Part shown: one piece after another, positions 44,834 through 54,099 of the stretch
How positions within the stretch are numbered: position 1 is the first letter of the stretch
How the letters are laid out: each line of letters begins with the position of its first letter
Assembly (NCBI GenBank): GCA_964594985.1
Contig: CAZQNQ010000003.1
Span: 285,556 to 349,555 of the forward strand
Length of the DNA: 64,000 nucleotides
Source: JADLHS01 sp964594985
GTDB taxonomy: Bacteria > Verrucomicrobiota > Verrucomicrobiia > Limisphaerales > JADLHS01
Direction: 5' to 3'
Translations under genes and position numbers: made by a program
The notes under the pieces: model-generated
The model's database searches: none
What the model saw: only the letters and a program-made list of their open reading frames with translations
What the model was told of the DNA's origin: nothing

Positions 44834-47800
44834 TTAGGGCAATAAAAGCACGCGATAAAAGCGGCGGGAGTTGCCAACAGCCGCGTTCGTCATGGTCGTA
44901 GTCGTCCCGGTCGCTGTAACCGGCGGCAGCGCCTGCCATTCGGCAATGTCCAAAGAATCTCGGTATTCAAGACGGTATGAAAAGTTGGATACTGACTGCC
45001 AGGCAATCACGACGTCCATATCGTCCGAGACGGACACGGACTGTATGACCAACGGCCCATCGGCCACCGTAAGCGTGTTGGTGATTCCACCCGAGTAATT
45101 GGGCTCGATTATGGTTCCGATCACCGTGTAACTGCCGACTGCGACCGGTACGCTCGCGGTACCGGCATACGTCAACTGAACCGTCAAGCCATTGGGTTCG
45201 GTGGTGGAAGAAACCACCCGCGGCGTGCCGTCAAAGAGCTGATTCAAGTTCAGCAAACTCAACGCGGCATTTGATTTCGCCACGATTAATGTATTTGTAG
45301 CCCCGCCAAAATAATTTGGCTCATCAATAATCCCCGTCACCGTGTAAACTCCCGCATTGGTTGGGGCGGATGGAAGGTCATCATAGGTTACCGCCACATT
45401 CAGTCCCGGGGGTTCAGTGGTGGCTGCAACAACGCGGGCCGTGCCATTATAGATTTGATCCAGGTTCCCCAGGTTTACAAGCGCATTGGAGGGACCAATC
45501 ACAAAGTTAAACACATTCGTGGCGGCGAGAAACGGCGCGGTCTCATCACGGGCAATCAATGCCACCACATATTCCCCCAGCGTTGTCGGGGCCCCGGATA
45601 TGTCCCCCGCTGTACTAAGCTGCAGCCCAGGGGGCAGTCCCATGGCACTGTAACTAATCGGATCTGTATCTGGATTGAAAAATACTCCGGCAATGTCAGC
45701 AAAAAAGGGCGTCGCAAAGCGTCCCTCCTGATCCGGAAACGGATTCACCACAACCGGAGCGTCATTCACTGCGGAAATGGCCAGATTTACCAACCCGGTC
45801 GCTGATAAGCCCGAAATCGTGTCCGTCACCCGGAATGTAAATACATCCAAGCCGTGGTAGTTTGTCTCCGGAGTGTAGGTCAGGTTCGGAGCAGTGCCAG
45901 CCAAGGTTCCATTGGTAGGCATATTCACCACCGAATAGGCCAACGAGTGTCCGGCTTGCCCACTCCCCAGCAACACGAGATTGGTTGGCCCATCTTCAAA
46001 GGTTGTTACGAACTGATCCACAGCAATGGGATTGGGGGAATTAAGCACCAGATTCACCGACGCCGAATTGGTGGTCACCAACGCATCAAAGAACAGGAGC
46101 CGACTTGGACCGGCCTGGCGTATTCGAAAAGGGAGCTGGTTGCCGCCGCTCATAAGCGTTCCCACGGTGGCGATGCCGGTGATATCAATTTCAATCGTCA
46201 CCTGATCGTTCGTTGTTAGCGCCGGTTCAAAACTGCGAAGCCGGGAGGCGGCCAGCGGCAACCGATACAGGTTGAAACTCAGATTCGTCGCCGTCTCAAG
46301 ATAATTGGTGAAGACCGTCCGCTCGCGCAGGTGGATATACCTCACCACCGAACCAATCGGCGCCACCCAGAGATCCTTGCCCACTGAATATGCGATGGCG
46401 TCGTCGTCATCGTTCATGGAGTGCAAAACCAGGTTGAACCACTTGCCTTGCGACACTGCCGCATCAACCAACGGCTTGAAGTCCGGCGGATTTGGTGGCG
46501 CGCCGGGGTTCAGCTCTTGGGCATTATTTTCATGCGAGTTGAAACTTTTCAGGTTCATCCAATTGCGCGGGCTGGCATCCTCCAGTTCGTTGAAGTTGTA
46601 ACCGCGTGAGGACAGGAAATAATCCTCGGCGATCACCATGTCCTTGATGGTGGTCTGCCCACAAGGCCAGGCGAAGGAAATCACTTCCTCCGGCGTGGCA
46701 CCCGTGCCGGCCACGATTCCGGCGATGTTTGCTGTCAGCTCATAGCGCCGCGTCGGTTCATTGACCAGATAACAGGGATGATCCACCGTATGCGCCCCCA
46801 TCTCCATTCCTGCCAGCCGATACGCGACAAATGGTTCGTAGGGGGACAGCCCCCACAAATAGTAAGTCCCCTTCAGCCCTTGCGCGTTTAGCTTTTCGTA
46901 ACCGCTAAACCTCGAGTCATCCACCGAAACACTCATCGCTCCCTTGCGTCCACCGTACCACGTGGCGGCGCGGACTCTTTGATTCGGATTAACGATCAGG
47001 ATGACTTCGTTTGAAGTCGCGACCGCATTTGACCCCTGGCACAGCAAGAAGGTTTTGTACACGCCCGCCGGCAGACCGGCCGTATCTATGGAAACCGTTG
47101 CATTGCCCGGCGTCATTCCATTTGTGGGTGACGCCTTAAGCCAGCTCGCGCCGGGCGTCAGCCTCCAGTCCAACGGATCGGGCGACCGCTTGGCAACAAC
47201 TCGCCATTCCTGTGTGTTCGTATTAGGCACTCCAGCGGTGGCATTGAAAACAAGTTGTCCCGGCCCGGAAATCAGCAGCGGCTGCAACGGCCCATCGCTC
47301 GTGATCACCTCCAGACTTTGCAGGCTGCACAGGGGCTGGGCGGAGAGAGAATTGCCGCCGGCCCAGATACAGACCCGCGGGTTGACCAGTTCCTGGCTGA
47401 TCCCCTCCAGCAAATTCCAATTCGCACCATCAACGGAGTAGTATCCGACGATAAAGTCATTGGTGAGATCACGATCCAAGCGCAGATAGACACTGCTTAA
47501 CGAAACCCCAACACTGCTCACAATGCGCGGCGACCCCAGTTGCACGCCGCCGGTTTCAGCCAACAACATGATCGCTTCACCGCCCACACTGCCATTAAGA
47601 CCGTGACCGATCTCGACGTAATTATCGTCGTCCTGATAAACCGCCAGATTCACCTGTTGGTAGCTGGCGGTTGGAACATAAGCGATCTTCAGGCGCAAAC
47701 TGATCCAATTGGTTGAGAGGTTCCGAAACAGATTGTTGGTTGAATCGTTGGCGGCAGCCCACAAATCGCCGCTCCCAACCGGTAAAACCAAAATGCCAGG

Positions 47801-48037
47801 ATGCAGATCCTGATCGTAGGAGATATCCGGAGGAGAACTACCCACGACACTCTCAGTATTGCGCGTTTGTCCCGCGGCGGTTCGCGCCAAAAAATCCCAC
47901 CCATCCGCCAGCAACGCCGACCGGGTTGCGTAAGTGAAATTGTAAACGTTAGTGCCAGCTCGCGTAATATCCGCTCCAGCACACATTGCCACGAATAACA
48001 CCGTCAAACGCTTCCACTTCCTGATAAAATAATGCAT
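44834..48037 (-). CDS. Large exported protein: DUF1349/concanavalin-like, BACON-like, NodB-like deacetylase and MBG repeats, copy 2
   Basis: 1067 aa from ATG 48037, which has GGAG ten nt upstream and opens a signal peptide (MHYFIRKWKRLTVLFVAMCAG). An upstream start at 48286 would overlap the neighbouring gene and is rejected. Domains: concanavalin-like (~30-248), BACON-like (~265-350), NodB-like (~358-560) with Asp373/Asp374 (SVDDS), His416/His420 (HTVDH), AWPCG and LVLHS. A cadherin/Ig-like region follows, then two or more MBG domains and the tail 'YRLEYRDSLDIAEWQ...RRFYRVLLLP'. It is paralogous to 39408-44482 in the first ~750 residues. The metal-binding triad of NodB-type deacetylases is kept. 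It probably acts on the secreted polymer outside the cell; no experiment known to me addresses this architecture. Confidence 0.85.
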   Translation of the reverse strand: MHYFIRKWKRLTVLFVAMCAGADITRAGTNVYNFTYATRSALLADGWDFLARTAAGQTRNTESVVGSSPPDISYDQDLHPGILVLPVGSGDLWAAANDSTNNLFRNLSTNWISLRLKIAYVPTASYQQVNLAVYQDDDNYVEIGHGLNGSVGGEAIMLLAETGGVQLGSPRIVSSVGVSLSSVYLRLDRDLTNDFIVGYYSVDGANWNLLEGISQELVNPRVCIWAGGNSLSAQPLCSLQSLEVITSDGPLQPLLISGPGQLVFNATAGVPNTNTQEWRVVAKRSPDPLDWRLTPGASWLKASPTNGMTPGNATVSIDTAGLPAGVYKTFLLCQGSNAVATSNEVILIVNPNQRVRAATWYGGRKGAMSVSVDDSRFSGYEKLNAQGLKGTYYLWGLSPYEPFVAYRLAGMEMGAHTVDHPCYLVNEPTRRYELTANIAGIVAGTGATPEEVISFAWPCGQTTIKDMVIAEDYFLSSRGYNFNELEDASPRNWMNLKSFNSHENNAQELNPGAPPNPPDFKPLVDAAVSQGKWFNLVLHSMNDDDDAIAYSVGKDLWVAPIGSVVRYIHLRERTVFTNYLETATNLSFNLYRLPLAASRLRSFEPALTTNDQVTIEIDITGIATVGTLMSGGNQLPFRIRQAGPSRLLFFDALVTTNSASVNLVLNSPNPIAVDQFVTTFEDGPTNLVLLGSGQAGHSLAYSVVNMPTNGTLAGTAPNLTYTPETNYHGLDVFTFRVTDTISGLSATGLVNLAISAVNDAPVVVNPFPDQEGRFATPFFADIAGVFFNPDTDPISYSAMGLPPGLQLSTAGDISGAPTTLGEYVVALIARDETAPFLAATNVFNFVIGPSNALVNLGNLDQIYNGTARVVAATTEPPGLNVAVTYDDLPSAPTNAGVYTVTGIIDEPNYFGGATNTLIVAKSNAALSLLNLNQLFDGTPRVVSSTTEPNGLTVQLTYAGTASVPVAVGSYTVIGTIIEPNYSGGITNTLTVADGPLVIQSVSVSDDMDVVIAWQSVSNFSYRLEYRDSLDIAEWQALPPVTATGTTTTMTNAAVGNSRRFYRVLLLP

Positions 48038-48233
48038 CGTTACAAATTCTCCGACCGGGACCAGCTTGATTTCGTAATGTTTAACCCATCCCATTCCGAA
48101 AATCAAAACCGTAATTAACACCATAACACCAAGCGATATCACCTGAATTGACCTCGCAAACGGACCGAACCCACAGAGGGCCGATCCGAGCCCGCAAACC
48201 CCAACCCCGGCGACTGGCGAGTTGAAGATTAAC

Positions 48234-50108
48234 TCAGGACGAAGACCGCCGGGGCCGCCCCGGGAGGAGCGCTTGCAACCAGGCACTCAATCGGGGACTG
48301 AGATGAGTCCGGGCGAGCTGCTTCAACCAGCGCAAATCCCAGCAACTCGTTGGGCTGGCCCATAAACATTGATAAACAGCCCGCCGCGCCTGCCGCCGCC
48401 GCCCGCAGTACAATGCCACGTGAGCCCGAGCCAAAAATCGGTTCCGAATCCCCTGGGTGGCAATCTTGCGATTGAGCCGTTGCAAATCCATCCATTCGGA
48501 CCTGCCCTTCACGGCAGATTGAACACTGGCTTCCTGATTGCCTGTAGCATGGCTCGCCTGCAACTCACCCCACAACTGAGCGTCCAATTGTGGCTGAGAA
48601 TTTACGCGACTCCAGGCCTCGAGGAAAACCCGCGTCGCCACTTGGACATGGTCTGGCGCGGTCGCCCTGCGGAACGTGTATTTTAGAAACCAATGCTGCA
48701 ATGCAGCTGGCGCGGATGCCGGTTGAAAATCGAGATGAATCTTGTGGGAGGTCGGAAGCATGGAACGAATTTCCCGCAAGCGCGCCAGCCAACCCACACC
48801 ACAATGCTGCGCTTCAATCGCCTGTCGCAGTTTTGTTCCCCCGGCGATCCGTGCCGCCGCATTCTTGATCAACGCCACCGCCGTGACTACGTAATCCTTC
48901 AAATCGGCTGCTTGCGGAACACTATCCAGCGATACGCTATCACTACAGAACGGTAGCGGACTCGGCGCCCGCACACACATCAGCCCCACCTGCCCCGCCT
49001 CCAACAGCGCCGTCAGCGACCCGAGCGGGAAACCCTCCAGGTAAAGATCCGCCGACCGACAAAACAATGTCGAGTCTTGCTGATAACCAAGCGGCCTGAT
49101 CCGCCCGTTTGTCGCCTGCTTTGCCTCGCGCCAACGGCCTTCGTCTTCCGGCCCAACCGCCACCAGATAAGCGTTGTCGCATTCGCGGAGAATTTCCTTT
49201 GCGGTGGCAATAAAATCCAGGCCCGCTCCCGGTTCAAATTTCGCCGCCGAACCAACCGTCAACAACATCACAGCGCCATCCGGTATTCCCAGCGACTTCC
49301 GTAACTTCTCGCGCTCATCCGACTCCGAAACAGCCGCCGGCAGTCGCGGTTCGCTTTGGGCGAGCGGGATCGGCAGGATGGTGGAACGGGCGACACCGCG
49401 GAGCTGCTTGGTCCACAGATGCCCGGACATGCGAATTTCCAGAACATGATCCGCCACCGCGCAGCCCAACCAGAAAACGTGATCGGCATGATTGACCACC
49501 ACCACCACCGGCCCGTCCGGAACTCCAAACGCCACCACCCCCAACACTTCATCTGGATGCGTGTGCAGCAATACTACATCGGCATTCTCCCAGGCATAGT
49601 TGCGGAGTTCGGCCGCACGCTGGAGCAAAGGCGTCGTTGGATCAAGCACCACCCAACGTCCGCCCGACTGCTTGACCGCGGCTTCGAGGTTCTGCGGGCC
49701 CGCGCCGATCTGGGCCAGCAGGATGACATCATGCGTCACGTCGGAATCGAACTGGATCCAACGCCGGCACAGATTCGTGTGGCCCAATGTTGCGTAGGCT
49801 TCGGTGAAAACGTGCAACCAACGCGGCCGCTTGCGCGGTTGGGAGGAAACCTTCGGCACCGGCAATTGCCGTGCGGCACGGATGAGTTCCACCTCTATTT
49901 CCCGCGAACTCACTTCCCCAAACCACCCCTGCCCCGAAGCCGACCATGCCGCCACGGAACACCATCGCAGCAGCTCCTCAAAATTTCCCGCGTCGCCGCA
50001 CGCACGCGCATGGCGCACGCACGCGTTGAACAAAATGCGGTTAAGCTGGCTGACGTGTGACCACACGGCTTCAGAGTTGGAACCTTCCAAGGTCGGGATC
50101 GAGCTCAT
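48234..50108 (-). CDS. GT4-like glycosyltransferase with C-terminal helical extension
   Basis: 624 aa. Residues ~110-440 form a GT-B-like fold: 'RPRWLHVFTEAYATLGHTNLCRRWI' (glycine-rich N-terminal loop with His), 'ADVVLLHTHPDEVLGVVAFG', 'VVVVVNHADHVFWLGCAVADHVLEIR', then 'VMLLTVGSAAKFEPGAGLDFIATAKEIL' and 'IRPLGYQQDSTLFCRSADLYLEGFPLGSLTALLEAGQVGLM'. The latter matches the nucleotide-sugar site of GT4 enzymes (E-x7-E variant). The C-terminal ~180 residues are helical and basic with no family match. No signal peptide. It presumably adds one sugar to the repeat unit at the membrane. Donor unknown. Confidence 0.75.
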   Translation of the reverse strand: MSSIPTLEGSNSEAVWSHVSQLNRILFNACVRHARACGDAGNFEELLRWCSVAAWSASGQGWFGEVSSREIEVELIRAARQLPVPKVSSQPRKRPRWLHVFTEAYATLGHTNLCRRWIQFDSDVTHDVILLAQIGAGPQNLEAAVKQSGGRWVVLDPTTPLLQRAAELRNYAWENADVVLLHTHPDEVLGVVAFGVPDGPVVVVVNHADHVFWLGCAVADHVLEIRMSGHLWTKQLRGVARSTILPIPLAQSEPRLPAAVSESDEREKLRKSLGIPDGAVMLLTVGSAAKFEPGAGLDFIATAKEILRECDNAYLVAVGPEDEGRWREAKQATNGRIRPLGYQQDSTLFCRSADLYLEGFPLGSLTALLEAGQVGLMCVRAPSPLPFCSDSVSLDSVPQAADLKDYVVTAVALIKNAAARIAGGTKLRQAIEAQHCGVGWLARLREIRSMLPTSHKIHLDFQPASAPAALQHWFLKYTFRRATAPDHVQVATRVFLEAWSRVNSQPQLDAQLWGELQASHATGNQEASVQSAVKGRSEWMDLQRLNRKIATQGIRNRFLARAHVALYCGRRRQARRAVYQCLWASPTSCWDLRWLKQLARTHLSPRLSAWLQALLPGRPRRSSS

Positions 50109-50137
50109 GTCTGCGGGAAATTTATCCGATCAAAGCA

Positions 50138-50980
50138 TCAATTCATTTGCCTGTCGCGTCCGGGCAAAACCGTTCCAGCCGCGACCAAGTCATGATACAA
50201 TTGCGCGGGGTCAGCCACGCGTTTGCCAATCCGATGCCGCTTCAGCATCAAGTTCGCCGCCTGCACGATATTCCATTGGATGGCCGGTTGACCAAAGCGC
50301 GTGATCTCGATGCATGGGGTGGTGACCGGCAGCTCGGCTTTCCATTTTCGGCGCATGTGCAGATAGGCCTTCCAAAAGCACCAGGGCAGCATGGCGTAAC
50401 CGTTGGTGTTGTGAATGCAGAAGGCGGAGATGGCGTAACACTTCAATCCGCGTCGCTGCGCCTCAAGGCTGATGTCCGTGCCATACAGGTGATAACCCGG
50501 CAGGGATTCATCAAACCGAACTCCGGATGATTTCCGCACCACGAGCAACAGTTCATCCACGGTCCGAACTTCAACGGGCGGCATAAAGTCATTCCCCAGT
50601 TTTGCCCCCAAGCCGGTGCAATAAACATTGCCGTACCGTCCGCCGGAACGTTGCACTCCCCAGATTCCCGCCACCGCCCAACTAGGATCATTTGCCGCCA
50701 GCCAAGCCAGTGCTCGCCGCAACTGCGCGACCCAGCCCGCCGGCAGGAAGACATCTTGATGCGCAAAGACCAGCACATCGGTGGCAGCCTTATCAAGTGC
50801 CGCGTTATACGCTTTGGCGGCACTGCTGTAACCGCGCTGACATACGATCTCGGTTGCTTGGGAAACCTCGGGGGAACGAAGCAAACAACTCTGCAAAATC
50901 TCCTGATTGTTCACCGCCGCGATCAAGGACCATTGCCGTGAATCCGCTTGGGTAGCCTCGGGTTGGATGGGTTCAGTCAT
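50138..50980 (-). CDS. GT2-like glycosyltransferase (Glyco_tranf_2_5 type)
   Basis: About 280 aa from ATG 50980, which has GGAG 5 nt upstream. An ATG at 50995 is also possible; longer starts overlap the upstream polymerase gene. The sequence fits the Glyco_tranf_2_5 (PF13712-like) group: 'WSLIAAVNNQEILQSCLLRSP', 'RGYSSAAKAYNAALDKAATDVLVFAHQDVFLPAGWVAQL', and 'GTDISLEAQRRGLKCYAISAFCIHNTNGYAM'. The usual DxD is replaced by HQD, normal for this group. It follows the Wzy-like gene by 19 bp. Presumed to add a sugar to the lipid-linked repeat unit. Confidence 0.82.
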   Translation of the reverse strand: MTEPIQPEATQADSRQWSLIAAVNNQEILQSCLLRSPEVSQATEIVCQRGYSSAAKAYNAALDKAATDVLVFAHQDVFLPAGWVAQLRRALAWLAANDPSWAVAGIWGVQRSGGRYGNVYCTGLGAKLGNDFMPPVEVRTVDELLLVVRKSSGVRFDESLPGYHLYGTDISLEAQRRGLKCYAISAFCIHNTNGYAMLPWCFWKAYLHMRRKWKAELPVTTPCIEITRFGQPAIQWNIVQAANLMLKRHRIGKRVADPAQLYHDLVAAGTVLPGRDRQMN

Positions 50981-50999
50981 CAAAACTCCACTCATTGGA

Positions 51000-52337
51000 T
51001 CATGCGTTTCCCCCACGTACGGTAAAGGGCGACTTGTGGCTGTCAATTCCATCCATCCCGTTCTCCAATCCGACGTTCTTTCGCGCGGCCACCTTGGCGA
51101 CACATAATCCCGGAACGGCACCAATCACCACCATCAAGATCACATAACTTTGATCAAAGTACGCGACCGACAAAAACATGAAACAATGCGCGAACAGTGC
51201 CGAGCCAACACTCCAAAGAATAAACTCCTCGTCATCTTTGGCCTGGCGCAACCGTTGCATTCTCCGCCCGAGCGACTGGAATGATTTAAACAGCATGGCG
51301 ATAAACAGAAACATCAGCGGCAGGCCGCCCGAGACTCCCATGCTCAAATAGTTATTGGTAATGTCCGTATGATATGGACTCCATTCAATGCCGTAGGGAA
51401 TCCAATGCCGGGTATAATCTGTTCCGGTCAGCCACCACTCATCAAGGTGAGCCAACGCCGCTGAAATCAGTTCGGCCCGATGCCAGCCCGTGCTTCCCCC
51501 GGCCAAATCAATTCGCGACATGAGATACCACACGGGGGCTTGCATCACCATGTGCAAGCCGATGATCATGATGATCGCCAGGGTTCTGATCATGCCGACG
51601 CTCGACCGCCAGCGCCAGAAGACCAGCCCCATTACGCCTAACCCAAGCGTAACGATTGGCCCGCTGGAGGCTGAACTAAAGACGGTCACGACGCAGGCCA
51701 TAACACCGATCAAACACAATCGTTTGTGGCGACGATACAATGGCACCAGCAAAACCAAGGATGTTGCGGCGAAGGCCCCGAGTAAAATGGGGTGCGCAAA
51801 CGCTCCGGCGGCGCGAATCTTTCCCTCCCGAATCGTAACTCCAGAGTTCCCACTACCAAGCCACCAGTAGGTATTGAAGAGTGCCGTCTTTTCATACAGC
51901 GCCAGCAACGCCATCGGCGTGACCACCAGTGCCAGACACTTGATATAGCCCTGATAGTCTTCGCGATTGCGCAGGAACGCCCGCGCATACAAATAAGCCC
52001 CCGCAGTCCCATAGATTTGAGAAAGCCGGATCGTTATCGGGTTGTGATCCGGGGGAGCATGGGCAAACCCGGCAATAAGCAGCCAACCCGACCAGAGCGC
52101 GATCAACAAATCCAAAGGCTGGCTGGCCTTCCAAGTAAGCAAATTCTCCCGGAACGCACGGATCAGTCCCGCCAGAATCACCAGCTTGGCGGTATCGAAA
52201 TTAGCGCCCAATTCAAGGACGGGCACATATTGGAAGTGACAGACCGCAATCAGCAGCGGCGCAAAAGCATAACGTCTGGGCAGTTTGAACTGGACCACAA
52301 TCAATGCGGCCACGAGCAGATAGAATACTGGATTCAC
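51000..52337 (-). CDS. Wzy/WaaL-like O-antigen polymerase or ligase
   Basis: 445 aa with 10 or more hydrophobic segments and a large loop after the middle, the general plan of O-antigen polymerases/ligases. Supporting stretches: 'MNPVFYLLVAALIVVQFKLPRRYAFAPLLIAVCHF', 'RLSQIYGTAGAYLYARAFLRNREDYQGYIK', 'ASSGPIVTLGLGVMGLVFWRW' and 'HRAELISAALAHLDEWWLTGTDYTRHWIPYGIEWSPYHTDITNNYLSMGVSGGLPLMFLFIAML', the periplasmic-loop pattern of Wzy_C proteins. It would polymerise lipid-linked repeat units in the periplasm. With the Wzx-like gene it defines a Wzx/Wzy-type pathway. Polymerase versus ligase cannot be separated on sequence. Confidence 0.85.
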   Translation of the reverse strand: MNPVFYLLVAALIVVQFKLPRRYAFAPLLIAVCHFQYVPVLELGANFDTAKLVILAGLIRAFRENLLTWKASQPLDLLIALWSGWLLIAGFAHAPPDHNPITIRLSQIYGTAGAYLYARAFLRNREDYQGYIKCLALVVTPMALLALYEKTALFNTYWWLGSGNSGVTIREGKIRAAGAFAHPILLGAFAATSLVLLVPLYRRHKRLCLIGVMACVVTVFSSASSGPIVTLGLGVMGLVFWRWRSSVGMIRTLAIIMIIGLHMVMQAPVWYLMSRIDLAGGSTGWHRAELISAALAHLDEWWLTGTDYTRHWIPYGIEWSPYHTDITNNYLSMGVSGGLPLMFLFIAMLFKSFQSLGRRMQRLRQAKDDEEFILWSVGSALFAHCFMFLSVAYFDQSYVILMVVIGAVPGLCVAKVAARKNVGLENGMDGIDSHKSPFTVRGGNA

Positions 52338-52733
52338 GATCTGGCCTTGCCTCGATTTGATGGGCCGGGGGTGAATGCCTGAGGCATGGGGATTTTTAGT
52401 TTAGTTTGGATTCCAAGTCCACAGAGGATTGGCAACCGGAGGATGCGCCCAAAGTTTTTCAGAATATCCCGCTGCCGAGCCGACTGGCGGCTCCTTGAAT
52501 CTCTTTATCGAAGCGTGAAGCGGCTGAACGATGATACAAAATTACGCTGCGATCCGTCGAGCCGACTGCCCCCCTCAACAGTCAGCGCTCACCGCAGACT
52601 GTTTGAAGGGTTCGTCGTAATGTTTTGTATTCGGAGTTGCTGTTCGTGTGTGCTTCCCTTGGCGCGCAGATGCACACACCCCTTGTCCACTAAACGAGGC
52701 AAGACCAATCATCAGCCGGAGCTTCCAACACTC
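52338..52733. other. Intergenic region with a dispersed repeat
   Basis: About 400 bp with no convincing gene. An open plus-strand frame (52386-52856) runs into the beta-helix gene and has no family match. It contains the second copy of the dispersed repeat (52679-52712). The composition looks like a remnant of a small mobile element. Confidence 0.45.
52679..52712 (-). repeat. Dispersed repeat, copy 2 (partner at 7938-7971)
   Basis: Minus-strand core CTTGCCTCGTTTAGTGGACA, differing from the 7938 copy by a few bases and one indel. It lies ~20 bp 3' of the beta-helix gene stop. Confidence 0.5.
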
Positions 52734-53981
52734 TCAAAATTCGTACGCACCACGCGTCCAAGTGCTGCGAGTTTTGCCCGTGGGATCAACATTGTATGGG
52801 CTGCCCAGGTTTTCTCCCGCAGCGGTGTTTGCCTTGAGCGTAAAATCCAGATTTAGGTAGTCAGTAAACGGATCCGCAACGCCGCTCGTGCCGTTGGCTT
52901 CGCTTCTCGTGCTGCCAGAACTGACATAATGATTGTAATCATGGGTTGGAATCAACGAGTAGCCGATGCCTCCGGTTATATCGTAGAACAGGTTGTTCTT
53001 CGCTTCATTGCCAGTCGTCGGCGAACTGAAGAGCGTGCCAAAGACTTGTCCGGCATTGATTCCGATGAATGTGTTGTTGTAAACTTTGCACTCCGTCAAG
53101 ACTGATACGGTCCAAGTACCAACCACGCCATTGCCATTTTCCCATTCAACCCCATTGGGGCGGTAAAACACGTTGCCGTAAACATAAAACTTATTGCCTT
53201 CCAAAATCAACCCGCCCGTGCCTTCAGCGTAGGTGATCAGGTTGTAACGAAACGTCCAGTTGTTCGCCCCACCCCAAACCGACGCAGTCTCGGCGTGTTC
53301 TCCCGCAGTACTCTCCATCAAGCCGGTGTAACAATGTTCAATAGTCACTCCCGTTATCCGTTTATTACAGAAGAAAATGCAACGTCCAGCGTTATGAAAG
53401 TAGCAATACTGCACCAATGTGTTATTCCCCTCCCCCGTCCACGTCCACGAAACTGCGTCGTTATTGGGGAACGAGCCGTCTTCATCGCCACCGTTGCCTT
53501 GGGTTTCGACATAACGGATGATGACATTTGGACCTTCAATGTTAAGGCCGTTGCCAGTGGCGTGGAGAATCTTGAAACCATGTCCGTTCGTCCACGAGGT
53601 GCGACTCGCGCCATCGAATATCCAGTAACCCGTATTGAAGCCGACTGTGCCGCTGAACCGCGCCTGCCCACTATACGAACTACTCCAACCTGAATCGGGG
53701 CCATGGCTTTCGTCAGTCGCCTTCTTGATCGTAATGGTGGCGGTGCCGTCTGCGGGGGTGCTGAATTCATGACTCCGATACGAACCGGCGGCAATGTAAT
53801 AGGTCGCACCCCGGATCAGCGTTTCGGGGATGGTCGGATACGCATCGTTCCAATTCAACCCGTTGCCCGCGCCGGTCGCCCCAGCGCGAATGCAAAACGA
53901 AGGTTGCGCCAGCCCATTCAAGCCCGACACCAATATGGAAGCCAATAAGCCCCAGCGTTGAAGCAGAAGAAGTGTTTTCAT
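52734..53981 (-). CDS. Exported right-handed parallel beta-helix protein, short paralogue
   Basis: About 415 aa. Signal peptide from ATG 53981 (MKTLLLLQRWGLLASILVSGLNGLA). The mature part opens with 'CIRAGATGAGNGLNWNDAY' (a choice-of-anchor Q-like start) and then forms beta-helix coils: 'GNGLNIEGPNVIIRYVETQGN', 'NTLVQYCYFHNAGRCIFFCNKRITGVTIEHCYTGLME', 'NNWTFRYNLITYAEGTGGLILEGNKFYVYGNVFY' and 'CKVYNNTFIGINAGQVFGTLF'. It ends 'NVDPTGKTRSTWTRGAYEF'. It is a close paralogue of the first ~430 residues of 55701-58070 but lacks that protein's extra C-terminal modules. Parallel beta-helices in polysaccharide loci are often lyases, epimerases or hydrolases, but I see no family-specific catalytic motif here. 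Confidence 0.85.
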   Translation of the reverse strand: MKTLLLLQRWGLLASILVSGLNGLAQPSFCIRAGATGAGNGLNWNDAYPTIPETLIRGATYYIAAGSYRSHEFSTPADGTATITIKKATDESHGPDSGWSSSYSGQARFSGTVGFNTGYWIFDGASRTSWTNGHGFKILHATGNGLNIEGPNVIIRYVETQGNGGDEDGSFPNNDAVSWTWTGEGNNTLVQYCYFHNAGRCIFFCNKRITGVTIEHCYTGLMESTAGEHAETASVWGGANNWTFRYNLITYAEGTGGLILEGNKFYVYGNVFYRPNGVEWENGNGVVGTWTVSVLTECKVYNNTFIGINAGQVFGTLFSSPTTGNEAKNNLFYDITGGIGYSLIPTHDYNHYVSSGSTRSEANGTSGVADPFTDYLNLDFTLKANTAAGENLGSPYNVDPTGKTRSTWTRGAYEF

Positions 53982-54099
53982 AATGTTTATTATAAGCACT
54001 CTAACCCCACCAGCAATCAAGTTGTTACCACGCTACGCCCAAACAAGCAATGCCCAAACTGAGGGGCGACGATTCTTCGCCAATGAGTTCCGAACCGAA

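Noticed and set aside
48037..48286. Upstream extension of the second deacetylase-like protein
   Set aside because: It overlaps the neighbouring glycosyltransferase gene and moves the signal peptide inside; ATG 48037 has a good GGAG site.
52386..52856. 156-codon plus-strand open frame
   Set aside because: Overlaps the end of the beta-helix gene and contains a dispersed repeat; no homology recognised.
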